Notes: a model not told the origin generated them from the sequence alone. A stretch of 64,000 nucleotides of DNA from Natronosalvus halobius (GCF_024138145.1 NZ_CP099997.1:1488001-1552000), one strand, 5' to 3'; counted from the stretch's first letter, positions 25,137 to 33,691 are shown. Numbers and translations are program-made.

Positions 25137-26330
25137 ATGAGACGGTCCAGGACGGACGGGAGCCAGAGCGATGGGAGAGAGCCGATCGTCGATGTCGACG
25201 TCAATGCCGACGCTCTCGAGAAATCCTACGGGGAGACCGTCGCGCTCTCGGGCGTCTCCCTGACCGTCGGTCCGGGCGAGGTCGTCGGCCTCATCGGGCC
25301 CAACGGGGCCGGAAAGACGACGCTCGTCCGGGCGCTGACCGGCACGACCGTACCGGACTCGGGTTCCGCAACGATCCTCGGCGCCGAGCCGTCGGCCGTC
25401 GACCGAGACCGGCTGGCGGTGCTTCCACAGGACTTTTCGCCGCCGGATCGGCTCACCGCGCGCGAACTGCTCGCGTACTACGCCGGCCTGTACGACGAGG
25501 CGCGCGACCCCGAAACCGTCCTCGAGGACGTCGGGCTCGAGGCCGCAGGCGACACGTGGTACGAGAGCCTCTCCGGCGGCCAGCAACGGCGGGTCTGCGT
25601 CGGCGCAGCCCTGGTCAACGACCCCGACCTGCTCTTTCTCGACGAGCCGACGACCGGCATCGACCCCGCGGGTAGACGAACCGTGTGGGGGCTGCTCGAG
25701 GACCTCGCAGCCGGCGGGACGACCATCGTCCTGACGACCCACGACATGGCCGAGGCCGAGCGTCTCGCCGACCGGGTCGGCCTGCTCGCGAACGGGTCGC
25801 TTCTCGCGCAGGGAGCGCCCGCCGAACTCGTCGCCGAGCACGGCGGCTCGAGCCGTTTGAGAATCGAGCTCGAGTCGACCGGCGACGGTGCCGACGACAG
25901 CGTCGACGGCGACAACGAGCCCAGCGGGCGGGACGCCGACACCAGCGCCGATCGCCAGCCCGCCGACACCGGAACCGATAGCGACGTCTCCACAGCGACC
26001 GTCGCCTTCGAGTCACTTCCCTATCCCGTCGACTCGAGCCCGAACGAACTCGTCGTCCGCGACCTCCCGCCAACCGACATCGGCGACGTGGTCGAGGCCC
26101 TCGAGGCCGCGGGCGTGAGCTACACCGGCCTCGAGTGGGCCGAACCGAGCCTCGAGGACGTCTACCTGTCGCTGGCGGGCGACCTCGAGGGTGGCTCGGT
26201 GAGCGCCGGAGGCGAACCGGGACGGGAGGGACGAGCGCGTGACGAGGTGGCGACCGACGGTGGCGAGTGCCTCGAGGCCATCGACGAGCGCACTACCGAG
26301 GTCCTCGATCAAGGAGGTGACCCGCGATGA
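25137..26330 (+). CDS. ABC transporter ATP-binding protein (ABC-2 exporter type)
   Basis: The 397-residue protein has Walker A GPNGAGKTT (Lys60), the Q loop (LPQDFSPPDRLT), ABC signature LSGGQQRRV, Walker B LLFLDEPTTG and the H loop (LTTHDMAEAERLADR). After the ATPase core (about 20-235) comes an acidic, disordered insert (about 245-290) and a C-terminal region seen in exporter ATPases. It belongs to the drug/antibiotic-exporter or NodI-type group; the substrate is unknown. Its last four bases overlap the permease start. A GCTTACC element lies about 27 bases before the ATG. Confidence 0.92.
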   Translation: MRRSRTDGSQSDGREPIVDVDVNADALEKSYGETVALSGVSLTVGPGEVVGLIGPNGAGKTTLVRALTGTTVPDSGSATILGAEPSAVDRDRLAVLPQDFSPPDRLTARELLAYYAGLYDEARDPETVLEDVGLEAAGDTWYESLSGGQQRRVCVGAALVNDPDLLFLDEPTTGIDPAGRRTVWGLLEDLAAGGTTIVLTTHDMAEAERLADRVGLLANGSLLAQGAPAELVAEHGGSSRLRIELESTGDGADDSVDGDNEPSGRDADTSADRQPADTGTDSDVSTATVAFESLPYPVDSSPNELVVRDLPPTDIGDVVEALEAAGVSYTGLEWAEPSLEDVYLSLAGDLEGGSVSAGGEPGREGRARDEVATDGGECLEAIDERTTEVLDQGGDPR

Positions 26331-27106
26331 GCCGCCTCGGCCGCCTCCAGGCCCAGATCGACGCCGATTGGCGATCGTTCGCCCGTCGACGGACCGCCGT
26401 CTTCTTCACGTTCTTCTTCCCCGTGATCCTGATCGTCATCTTCGGTGCCCTCGTTCGCACCGACCCGACGGGCGGCGGCCTCTTCGCCGAACCGGCGGCC
26501 TACTACGTCCCCGGCTACCTCGCGGTCGTCGTCCTCTTCACGCCGTTCTCGCGGCTCGGGAGCGAGGTCGCCCGCCACCGCGAGGGGAACCGCTTCGAAA
26601 AACTGGCGACGACCCCGCTCTCCCGCGCCGAGTGGCTGGGCTCCCAGACCGTCGTCAACGCGGCGATCATCGGCCTGGCGAGCCTGCTCATCCTCGCGCT
26701 CGTCGTCGTCCTCACGGGTGCCGAGATCGTCTACTCGCCGCTACTCGTTCCCTACGTGTTCGTCGGCGTCGTCTGCTTCTGTGGCATCGGGGCGATGATC
26801 GGGAGCTACACCGACTCCCAGGACGGCGCCGTCGCCGCGAGCAACGCCCTCGGGCTTCCCCTGCTCTTTCTCTCCGAGACGTTCGTCCCGCTCGAGCAAC
26901 TGCCCGGCTGGTTCGAGCCAGTCGTGGCCCTCTCGCCCCTGACGTACTTCGCCCGCGGCGTTCGCGCGGTCACGTACCCCGAGGCGGCGTCGGGCACCGC
27001 GGGCGTCGCTGGGGTCGATCCGGCGCTCGGGAACCTCACGGTCCTCGCCGCGCTCGCCGTCCTGGCGTTCGCACTGGGGGCTCGATCGATTCCGCAGACG
27101 GACTGA
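26327..27106 (+). CDS. ABC-2 type transporter permease
   Basis: The 259-residue protein has a cytoplasmic N-terminus (RLQAQIDADWRSFARRRTA), a first membrane helix (VFFTFFFPVILIVIFGALV) and about five further segments, with the ABC-2 signature around EGNRFEKLATTPLSRAEWL and PLLFLSETFVPLEQLPGWFEPVVALSPLTYF. It pairs with the overlapping ATPase gene, and two copies of each would make an exporter. The substrate cannot be told; candidates are lipids, drugs or a copper-related cargo, none supported here. Confidence 0.92.
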   Translation: MSRLGRLQAQIDADWRSFARRRTAVFFTFFFPVILIVIFGALVRTDPTGGGLFAEPAAYYVPGYLAVVVLFTPFSRLGSEVARHREGNRFEKLATTPLSRAEWLGSQTVVNAAIIGLASLLILALVVVLTGAEIVYSPLLVPYVFVGVVCFCGIGAMIGSYTDSQDGAVAASNALGLPLLFLSETFVPLEQLPGWFEPVVALSPLTYFARGVRAVTYPEAASGTAGVAGVDPALGNLTVLAALAVLAFALGARSIPQTD

Positions 27107-27119
27107 CGGGAGGTGAAAA

Positions 27120-27569
27120 CTACTCGACCGCGTCGGCCATCCGCTCGCTGAAGTCCCACCCGTAGACGACGCCGGGGTCGACGGTGATCGTCACCTCGGT
27201 ACGATCCTTTTCGAGCAACGAGCGCGCGAGTTTCGAGTCCGTCCCGCCGAGGTACCGCTCGAGCAGTTCGCGCAGGACCGCTTTCTCGGGATCCGGGTCG
27301 ACCGTCGCCGTCCCCGACCCACGGACGCCGGCGTACGGTGGCTCGTTGGTCGAAACCTCGAACGCGACGCTCGGATCGTGCCCGAGGTATCGGACGACGT
27401 CGGCGTCCGCGCCGGTCGCACACCGAAAGACGCCGTCGCGGTGCTGGAACCATAGCGAGAGCATCCAGAGACGACCGGCAGGCGTGTGACAGGCGAGGCG
27501 AATCGGAACCGTCGCCTCGTCGAGATAGTCGTCGATTTCCGCCCTCGAGAGCGAGCCGCGAATCTTCAT
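27120..27569 (-). CDS. Pyridoxamine 5'-phosphate oxidase-fold (PPOX) protein
   Basis: The 149-residue protein has the split-barrel flavin-binding fold: VPIRLACHTPAGRLWMLSLWFQHRDGVFRCATG, then HDPSVAFEVSTNEPPYAGVRGSGTATV and the C-terminal RYLGGTDSKLARSLLEKDRTEVTITV. Haloarchaeal relatives bind FMN, F420 or heme; the cofactor is not determined by visible motifs. The start at 27569 (MKIRGSLSRAEIDDYL) was chosen because sequence upstream is a basic non-homologous extension. It lies convergent to the ABC permease, only 13 bases away. Confidence 0.85.
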   Translation of the reverse strand: MKIRGSLSRAEIDDYLDEATVPIRLACHTPAGRLWMLSLWFQHRDGVFRCATGADADVVRYLGHDPSVAFEVSTNEPPYAGVRGSGTATVDPDPEKAVLRELLERYLGGTDSKLARSLLEKDRTEVTITVDPGVVYGWDFSERMADAVE

Positions 27570-27660
27570 GGAGTCCCCGTCGACGAGTCGAGGTAAAAAG
27601 CCGCCACCCAGTGTGGGTCTGCGTCCCGAAGCGAGCGGCGGCACTTCCGAGCATATCGAG

Positions 27661-28662
27661 TCACTCCTCCTCGACCGGCGGCCAGTACCAGGCGTCGGCC
27701 CTGACCACGCCCAGGAGGTGCCGACGCCGCGTCTCGGATTCCTCGAGGGTTCGCTCGAAGTCGTCGTCCGAGACCGTGCCGATGCCGGCCTCGCGCAGGC
27801 GGTCGAGATCCGGCGGCGGCGGCACCTCCGTAGCCGGTTCGATGAACGCCGCGTCGAGGGTTTCGAGGTAGTCGTCCGTGCTCGAACGAGCGTGGGTAAG
27901 GACCGTCTCGTTCGGTCGGTTCTCCGCCTCGACGGCGTGGCGAAGCAGCGTGATCGCCTCGTCCAGGATCGGTACCGCCATCGCGGAGGCCCGACCTCCC
28001 TGCTCGCTGTGGTAGTAGTGCAAAATTGGGTAGGACTTGTGCTGTTCGGCCAGCAGGCTCAACTGCGTCGCGACCGACTCGAGGGGACGCTCGAGACCCT
28101 CGAAAGAGTCGCCGTCCCACCCCGTATTGACGAATTCCTCGCTGCTGTTCCCCAGTCCCGTGACGTCGCTGGCGAACGATCGCTTCGACGAGACGGCACC
28201 CAGAACCGTGATCACGTAGGAAACGCCGAGCGTGACGAACGCCATCCCCGTCGCCGTGGTAAACGAACTCGCGATCTCCCAGGTGCTCGAGGTAGGCGTG
28301 TAGTCGCCGTTACCGCTCGTGAACATCGTGTAGGCAACGTAGTAGAGCCGCCCCGCCCAGTCGGCCGGGGCGCTCGTCTGGGTGCTCCGGAGCGCGACAT
28401 CTCCACCGGCAAAGAGGAACGTCCAGCCAGCCCAGAGGAGGCCGATCCACATGGCGAGCGTGAGGGTGAGGATCAGCGGGCCGGCCGTGCTGAGCGCTCG
28501 TGGTCGGCTCCGACCCACGGCGCGAAGTATCCGCCAGGTACCCGTCGTCAGATGCCTCGAGAGCGGACCGGCGCCGCCGTCGACCCAGAGGGTCGTCCAG
28601 ATGATGTCGACGATCACGGCGACCAGGAGGGCGGCGCCGAGACCGAGATACAGCCATTGCAT
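27661..28662 (-). CDS. Ion channel family protein (K+ channel-like pore)
   Basis: The 333-residue protein has an N-terminal membrane helix (LYLGLGAALLVAVIVDIIWTTLWV), a second hairpin (LILTLTLAMWIGLLWAGWTFLFAGG), and a pore region YYVAYTMFTSGNGDYTPTSSTWEI followed by the last helix (MAFVTLGVSYVITVLGAVSS). The selectivity filter reads SGNGD rather than the usual V-G-Y-G-D, so ion choice may differ. The cytosolic C-terminal half is helical, with no RCK or cyclic-nucleotide domain. The start at 28662 (MQWLYLGLG) puts the first helix at the N-terminus; an earlier start at 28758 would add a basic leader. Confidence 0.85.
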   Translation of the reverse strand: MQWLYLGLGAALLVAVIVDIIWTTLWVDGGAGPLSRHLTTGTWRILRAVGRSRPRALSTAGPLILTLTLAMWIGLLWAGWTFLFAGGDVALRSTQTSAPADWAGRLYYVAYTMFTSGNGDYTPTSSTWEIASSFTTATGMAFVTLGVSYVITVLGAVSSKRSFASDVTGLGNSSEEFVNTGWDGDSFEGLERPLESVATQLSLLAEQHKSYPILHYYHSEQGGRASAMAVPILDEAITLLRHAVEAENRPNETVLTHARSSTDDYLETLDAAFIEPATEVPPPPDLDRLREAGIGTVSDDDFERTLEESETRRRHLLGVVRADAWYWPPVEEE

Positions 28663-28819
28663 ACCTCGTTTCACGACGCCGATATCCGTCAAAGGATCGC
28701 GTGACAATGCCCACTGTCGAACCCACGGTTTCGATTTCGATTTCGATCCCGATCCCAATCGACGATTGCCAGAGGCACCGACTCGAGTGCGCGAACCGAT
28801 GTCAGCGGTCAGTCAGCGA

Positions 28820-29422
28820 TCAACCGACGACCAGCCAACTGAACTCGTAAGTGTAGACGTGATCGAGCAACAGGTAGGTGACGACGCCGAGGACGAGGCT
28901 CAGGAGCCACGATCCAGCGGCGAATCGCCCGACTCGAGCGTGGGCCGTCCGGCGCAGTTCCGCGGGGGTGTGCGTCAACCCGAGCAACAGCGCGTAGAGC
29001 ACCAGCGGGACGGCGACGATCGATAGCAGGATGTGAATCGCGAGCATGAGCAGGTAGGCGGTCCGCACGAGGTCGGGCCCGACGAAGGACTTGGTCCCGC
29101 CACCGCCTACCCGGATCAGGTAGACCACGAGAAACAGGAGGATGAGCGCAAATGCGGTCAGCATCGCGAGACGGTGTTTCTCGACCTCGCCGTTACGAAT
29201 CCAGTACCAGCCAGCGGCGAGGAAGACGGTCGTCGTCGCGTTGATGAGCGCGATGGCGCTCGAGAAGACGTTCACCTGTGCGTTCGTCAGGTCGGGGTAG
29301 ATGGGCAGGTCGAGCAGGAACGTCCCGAGGACGAGGCCGTAGCCGACGACCGTCAGGAGTATCGTCGCCCGGAGCGGGTGGTTCCTGATCCGCCGTTTCG
29401 CGGTCGCGGTTGCGGTGGCCAT
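28820..29422 (-). CDS. DUF420 family membrane protein
   Basis: The 200-residue protein has about six hydrophobic segments and the DUF420 signature: LPIYPDLTNAQVNVFSSAIALINATTTVFLAAGWYWI with EVEKHRLAMLTAF (conserved His), and YLLMLAIHILLSIVAVPLVLYALLLGL with HARVGRFAAGSWLLSLVLGVVTYLLL. DUF420 includes CtaM/YozB-type proteins needed for heme-copper oxidase activity; no oxidase genes lie nearby, so the role here is inferred from family only. The start at 29422 gives MATATATAKRRIRNHP; a longer reading adds unrelated sequence. Confidence 0.88.
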   Translation of the reverse strand: MATATATAKRRIRNHPLRATILLTVVGYGLVLGTFLLDLPIYPDLTNAQVNVFSSAIALINATTTVFLAAGWYWIRNGEVEKHRLAMLTAFALILLFLVVYLIRVGGGGTKSFVGPDLVRTAYLLMLAIHILLSIVAVPLVLYALLLGLTHTPAELRRTAHARVGRFAAGSWLLSLVLGVVTYLLLDHVYTYEFSWLVVG

Positions 29423-29530
29423 TGTCGGAGGTTTGGACGCGTTTCGTATCTGTCTTACCCTTTTCCCGTTAGTCGTCTGCTTCCCTCGGTTCTCGACGTC
29501 TGACGACATCGCTCTGGCAATCGCTCCAGT

Positions 29531-29588
29531 AATCGGTCTCGAAGTCGGTCTCGAAGTCGGTCTCGTACTGTACTATATATTATATAGT
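29531..29588. repeat. Three 12-bp direct repeats followed by a 17-bp AT palindrome
   Basis: The 393-base gap 29423-29815 has no large gene. Within it, AAGTCGGTCTCG occurs three times in tandem (first copy begins as AATCGGTCTCG; 29531-29565). Next comes ACTATATATTATATAGT (29572-29588), a perfect inverted repeat of ACTATATA around a single T. The palindrome is the most AT-rich spot in this part of the window. The rest of the gap holds a possible leader ORF (29738) and no other signal. Confidence 0.8.
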
Positions 29589-29737
29589 GTCGTGTTTGCC
29601 GTCCGGCCCGCCTCTCGAGGCGGTTCGAGTCCGGTACCAAACCCTCTGCGGCGTCCACTCGCGTCGGATCGTCGGTTCGCGGTCGCAATTGCGCGGAGCG
29701 CCACCTTTTTGCTCGCGTACCGCCCAGGGTCGAGCAC

Positions 29738-29779
29738 ATGGTCGCACAGACGATGGATCGAGTTCCGCGTGTTTTCTAG
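29738..29779 (+). CDS. Possible 13-codon leader ORF upstream of the DUF7388-like gene
   Basis: ATG at 29738 opens MVAQTMDRVPRVF and stops at TAG 29777-29779. A CTTTTTGC element about 28 bases upstream matches leaderless-promoter spacing, so transcription probably starts at this ATG. The next gene (29816) has its own Shine-Dalgarno and lies 36 bases past the leader stop. This could be a true microprotein, an upstream regulatory ORF or a chance match. Confidence 0.3.
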   Translation: MVAQTMDRVPRVF

Positions 29780-29815
29780 TTACAGCCGTCTAGCCGACGC
29801 TCGAGGTGACGACCG

Positions 29816-30598
29816 ATGCTGACGAGCACCGCCGCCGTCGCGCGAGCGGGCCTCGACGGCATCGCCGTCAAACCCGCCGAGTGTGACGTCCTGGACGCCC
29901 GAGACGTCCCCGTCGACACGATTGCCGTCGACTACGAGGGACGAGACCACCTGCCGAGCACCGAAACCCTCGAGACGCTTGCCAGGACGGCCGACGTCCG
30001 GGTCACGGCGCCGGTCCGTGCCAACGGGTTCGACCCGCTGGGGGACGATTCCCTGCTGTCGGCACTGCCCGAGACCGTCGGTCGCGTCTTCGTCGCCGGC
30101 CACCCGGCCTACCTGAGCGAAACCGAGCGAACCCGGTCGGTCGCTCCGCGTCTCGGAGCCGCCCTCGAGGCCGCGCCGGACGCCTGGGTCGGCACCGAGA
30201 GCGTCGAGCGCGTCGCAATGGCGACCGGCGCGACCCAGTACGACCTGCTCTCGCGGACGACCGAGCGTGAGCTCCGGGCCATCCGCGCGGCCGGCTTTGC
30301 AGGCAAAGTCGCCGTCTACGCACCGACGGTCCTCAGCGACGACGAGGACGTCGTCCTGGACGCTGTGGGCGCCTACATCTCGAGGCGCCGGCCTGTCTCG
30401 CGAGCGCTCCCCGAGGGCGCACCCGTCGATTCGACGGCGAGTGACCGAGCGCGAGAGGTGCTGTTGGCCGCCGCCGACGACTACGCCCTCGTGGGAACCG
30501 AACGCGAGGTCGCCGCCCGGACGAACGCGCTCCAGGAGGCGGGCGCGACCACGGTCGTCGGCTACCCGGCCCAGGGACTCGAGTCGCTGCTCGAGTAA
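29816..30598 (+). CDS. Conserved haloarchaeal protein (DUF7388-like), probable TIM-barrel fold
   Basis: The 260-residue protein has regular strand-helix alternation: LDGIAVKPAECDVL, VDTIAVDYEG, ADVRVTAPVRANGF, GRVFVAGHPAYLSE, DAWVGTESVERVAMA, FAGKVAVYAPTVLSDDEDVVLDAVGAYISRR, and ending TTVVGYPAQGLESLLE. This eight-repeat pattern and end resemble luciferase-like/F420-dependent TIM barrels, but no cofactor motif is certain. I recall it as an uncharacterised haloarchaeal family (DUF7388). A Shine-Dalgarno GAGGTGA (29803-29809) lies six bases before the ATG, unusual beside many leaderless genes here, and fits a leader transcript. Confidence 0.8.
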   Translation: MLTSTAAVARAGLDGIAVKPAECDVLDARDVPVDTIAVDYEGRDHLPSTETLETLARTADVRVTAPVRANGFDPLGDDSLLSALPETVGRVFVAGHPAYLSETERTRSVAPRLGAALEAAPDAWVGTESVERVAMATGATQYDLLSRTTERELRAIRAAGFAGKVAVYAPTVLSDDEDVVLDAVGAYISRRRPVSRALPEGAPVDSTASDRAREVLLAAADDYALVGTEREVAARTNALQEAGATTVVGYPAQGLESLLE

Positions 30599-30694
30599 TT
30601 CTCGGCCCAAATCCACTCTCGACGATCCGACACGAGCCGACGTTTCAGCGAGAAACCACCTACAGGTAAGTGCCCCCGACGCCCACGGTGGCAC

Positions 30695-31459
30695 ATGACA
30701 CTGCTCGCTGAACAGACGACCACGGCGGCCACCGACGCGCTCGAGGCCGCCGAGGTCGCCGTCCTCCCGACCGGGAGCACCGAACAGCACGGCCCGGCCC
30801 TGCCGCTGGGCATGGACCACATGGCCGCGCGGGCGTTCGCCCGGACGGCCGCCGACCGCGAGGACGCCGTCGTACTCCCGACGGTGCCGGTCGGCGTCTC
30901 CGTCCATCACCGCCAGTTCGACGGGACGCTCTACGTCGCCGAGGAGACATTCGAGCGCTACGTTCGTGAAACGCTCTCGAGCCTCGCCGAACACGGCGTC
31001 CGGAAGGCCGTCGTGGTCAACGGCCACGGCGGGAACTCGGCGGCGCTGAACCGGGTCGCCCGTACGCTCCGAGACCAGGAGACGGCGTTCGCACCGCCGT
31101 GGAACTGGTGGGACGGCGTGGGCGACCTCGCCGACGACCTCTTCGACGAGAACGGCGGCCACGCAGACGCCATGGAGTCGAGCGTCCTCTGGCACGTCCG
31201 GGAGGACCTGATCCAACCGGATCGACTCGAGGAGGCCGAATCGGGCGCTAGCGAGGGCTGGGGCGAGGCGGTCCACGGCGCGAACGTCGGTTTCGACACC
31301 ATCGACTTCTCCGGGAGCGGTGCGGTCGGGAAGCCGACCCGGGCCGACCCCGAGAAGGGTGAACGGCTGTTCGAAGCCGCCAGCGACGAACTCCACGCGC
31401 TGATCGACTGGCTGGCCGAGCGACCGCTCCAGGACTGCTGGCCCGCGGATCACGTATGA
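30695..31459 (+). CDS. Creatininase family protein
   Basis: The 254-residue protein shows the creatininase-fold metal motifs: VLPTGSTEQHGPALPLGMDHMAA (Glu and His ligands), VSVHHRQFDGTL, and VVNGHGGNSAALNRVA, plus HADAMESSVLWHV. Family members are amidohydrolases such as creatininase or the F420/riboflavin-pathway deformylase ArfB; motifs do not separate these. Its stop overlaps the next gene's ATG (ATGA at 31456-31459), so it works with the FAD oxidoreductase. A pathway in which an amide or ring is opened and an amine then oxidised is a plausible inference. The protein is cytosolic. Confidence 0.88.
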   Translation: MTLLAEQTTTAATDALEAAEVAVLPTGSTEQHGPALPLGMDHMAARAFARTAADREDAVVLPTVPVGVSVHHRQFDGTLYVAEETFERYVRETLSSLAEHGVRKAVVVNGHGGNSAALNRVARTLRDQETAFAPPWNWWDGVGDLADDLFDENGGHADAMESSVLWHVREDLIQPDRLEEAESGASEGWGEAVHGANVGFDTIDFSGSGAVGKPTRADPEKGERLFEAASDELHALIDWLAERPLQDCWPADHV

Positions 31460-32691
31460 GCGGGAACGGACTCGACGCGACCGACGACGGCGGTGGACAC
31501 CCGACGGACCCCGAACTCGCCGTCGGCACCGACGCCTTCGTCGACCGCGGCGCCGGCCTCGAGGTCGCCGTCGTCGGTGCCGGCGCCGTGGGCGCGACGG
31601 CCGCTTACGACCTCGCCCGCGAGGGCGCCGAGGTCACGCTCTACGAGAAGGGACAGGTCGCCAGCGGCTCGAGCGGCCGCGCCGCTGGCGTCTGTTACAA
31701 CGCGTTCGCCGACAGCCTCGACGCCGAAATTGGCTCGGCGGCGATCGAGCGCTTCCGGTCGCTCTCGAGCGACGACACCTTCCCCTTCGTGGAGTGTCCG
31801 TACGTCTGGCTCGCCCGCGAGGGCGACGAGCGGCGAGCGGCACACATCCAGGAGGGGATCGACGCGATGCAGTCTCGAGGGGTGGTGGCCCTGGAGGTCG
31901 ACTCCAACGAACTCGCCGAGCGGTTCCCGCACTTACGAACGGACGACGTCGCCGTCGCCGGCATCGCCGGGGCCGCGGGCTACACCGATCCCGCACGGTA
32001 CACGGCCTGCCTCGCCGCCGCGGCCAGCGGTGCCGGTGCGACCGTCGAGACGAATGCGCCGGTCGAGGTTCGCGTCGACCCGCCGCGCGTGGTTCCCGAG
32101 GGGAGTGGTACGGAACGCGAGTTCGACGCCGTCCTGGTCGCCGCCGGCGGGCACACGAAGGCCGTCCTGGAGGCGGCGGGCCTCCCCATCGCAATGAAAC
32201 CCTACCGCGTCCAGGCGATGACGGCGACGGGGACGCTTCCGGAGCCGATGTGTTACGACGCGACGGACGGCTTCTACGCCCGCCCGCATTCGGACGGACT
32301 CCTCGCGGGCAACGGCACCGAGGAACGCGAGATCGACCCCGGCGACTACGAGCGGGAAGCGAACCCCGGATTCGCCGAGAAGTTGTGCGAGCGCGTCGCC
32401 CACCGGTTTCCCGAGGCCGAACTCGGCGAAGCGGAGGTCACCCGTGCCTGGGCCGGCGTCTGCACCGCGACGCCCGACGGGGACCCGCTCGTGGGCGAAC
32501 GCCACGACGGCCTGTACGTGGCGACGGGGTTCCAGGGCCACGGCTTCATGCGTGCGCCGGCCATCGGCGCCAGAGTTGCAGACGAGATCCTTGGCGGCGA
32601 AGGAATCGATGCGTTCGACCCCACCCGATTTTCGGGAACCGAATCGTTCGACATCGTCGAGGGAATGGCCATCCAGGACGAGCCACGGTAG
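31456..32691 (+). CDS. FAD-dependent oxidoreductase of the DAO (glycine/D-amino acid oxidase) family
   Basis: The 411-residue protein has a disordered acidic start (about 1-33), the FAD Rossmann motif EVAVVGAGAVGATAAYDLA, the following ASGSSGRAAG loop, and C-terminal DAO landmarks (AWAGVCTATPDGDPLVGER, LYVATGFQGHGFMRAPAIG). Relatives oxidise secondary or primary amines such as sarcosine, glycine or proline. It overlaps the creatininase-family gene by four bases. The combination resembles creatinine/creatine-like amine catabolism in layout, but the intermediate creatinase and other subunits are not in the window. Confidence 0.9.
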   Translation: MSGNGLDATDDGGGHPTDPELAVGTDAFVDRGAGLEVAVVGAGAVGATAAYDLAREGAEVTLYEKGQVASGSSGRAAGVCYNAFADSLDAEIGSAAIERFRSLSSDDTFPFVECPYVWLAREGDERRAAHIQEGIDAMQSRGVVALEVDSNELAERFPHLRTDDVAVAGIAGAAGYTDPARYTACLAAAASGAGATVETNAPVEVRVDPPRVVPEGSGTEREFDAVLVAAGGHTKAVLEAAGLPIAMKPYRVQAMTATGTLPEPMCYDATDGFYARPHSDGLLAGNGTEEREIDPGDYEREANPGFAEKLCERVAHRFPEAELGEAEVTRAWAGVCTATPDGDPLVGERHDGLYVATGFQGHGFMRAPAIGARVADEILGGEGIDAFDPTRFSGTESFDIVEGMAIQDEPR

Positions 32692-32843
32692 CAGGTGTCC
32701 GGTCACGCTCTCCGTTCACGCTTCGATCGCGAGGGCGAGCGATTCGCGTCGCTCGAGACTCGAGACCGGTCGATTGCACTAGCAAGAGACATTCGAGAGC
32801 GCGAGCACGAACGAGAGCGAGAGAACGGCCGCTGGCGGCCGGG

Positions 32844-33347
32844 TCAGTCGTCGACGACGACTTGCTCGGCGCCCGGCTTGAGATCCGACGGCGCCATGGT
32901 GTCGGGATTCCCCTCGAGCAGGTCGTCTTCGGCGACCGCCGGGGCTTCGTCGGTCCCGTCGTTGTCGATAGAGCCCTCCTTCGGAATCGTGATCTGCAGA
33001 GTCCCGACGTCGGTGAGCGTCGCAGTGCCGGCATCGGGGTTGACGAGCGCGTCGTCGGGCAGCGTCGTTTCGCCGTCGAGGGTCATCCCACGACCAGGAA
33101 ATCGCATCTCGAAGCCGTCGTGATAGGATCGATAGCGCTCGACTCGTACCTTGACGGTCCCGTCGATGTACCGGACCTGCAGGTCTCCGAGTTCGGCGCC
33201 GGCAGCGTCGAAGACGACGAGATACGAATCCTCGCTCTCGAGGACGTCGACGGGTAGCGAACGGTGCTCCTGGACGTGGCTGCGTGCGCGACCGACCTGT
33301 CGGTAAAGCGTGTCGCCGACGGTTTCGCGCAGCGATCTGAGACTCAC
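32844..33347 (-). CDS. Hsp20/alpha-crystallin family protein
   Basis: The 167-residue protein has an N-terminal arm (SLRSLRETVGDTLYRQVGRA), an alpha-crystallin-like core (LPVDVLESEDSYLVVFDAAGAE to GTLQITIPKEG, where IPK replaces the usual I-x-I/V tail motif), and a long acidic C-terminal tail. It should act as an ATP-independent holdase. The start is GTG at 33347 with GAGGTG about seven bases upstream. A TTTATTTA element at about 33450 on this strand would give a leader of about 80 bases. The tail is longer than usual in small heat-shock proteins. Confidence 0.8.
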   Translation of the reverse strand: MSLRSLRETVGDTLYRQVGRARSHVQEHRSLPVDVLESEDSYLVVFDAAGAELGDLQVRYIDGTVKVRVERYRSYHDGFEMRFPGRGMTLDGETTLPDDALVNPDAGTATLTDVGTLQITIPKEGSIDNDGTDEAPAVAEDDLLEGNPDTMAPSDLKPGAEQVVVDD

Positions 33348-33506
33348 TTGTTGTCACCTCGCGGGGAGTGGGATGGGCGGCCTGTACTGGTGGGAGGGCT
33401 CCCCTGTATACCGATACCACGTCCACCTTGTTATTCTTTTTGGATCTTCTAAATAAACGTCAGACGCTGTTCGACGCGTTGACGTGACCAGCGACTCTGA
33501 GAGGGA

Positions 33507-33665
33507 TTATACTTCGATCTCCTCGAGACAGTCGGTTCCTCCACAGACCGGACACGAGAGGTCGCTCACGCCGTGGTCCTCCGGGACGTCGTAGGTGTAA
33601 TGATTCTCGAACATGTCGAGAAAGCAGTCCTCGTCCGTGCACGCTATCTCCTTCGTCGGTGGCAT
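33507..33665 (-). CDS. Small zinc-ribbon protein (haloarchaeal DUF7559-like)
   Basis: The 52-residue protein has two cysteine pairs, C-x4-C at the N-terminus (IACTDEDCFLDMFENHYTYD) and CPVC with a nearby Cys at the C-terminus (LSCPVCGGTDCLEEIEV). Together they could bind one zinc. It matches from memory a very conserved haloarchaeal family. The start at 33665 is preferred (MPPTKEIACTD); an earlier Met at 33695 adds a Pro/Leu-rich extension. The function is unknown; the size suggests a protein-interaction module. Confidence 0.8.
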   Translation of the reverse strand: MPPTKEIACTDEDCFLDMFENHYTYDVPEDHGVSDLSCPVCGGTDCLEEIEV

Positions 33666-33691
33666 ACGCCACGGTAGCGCGGGCAGCGGTA

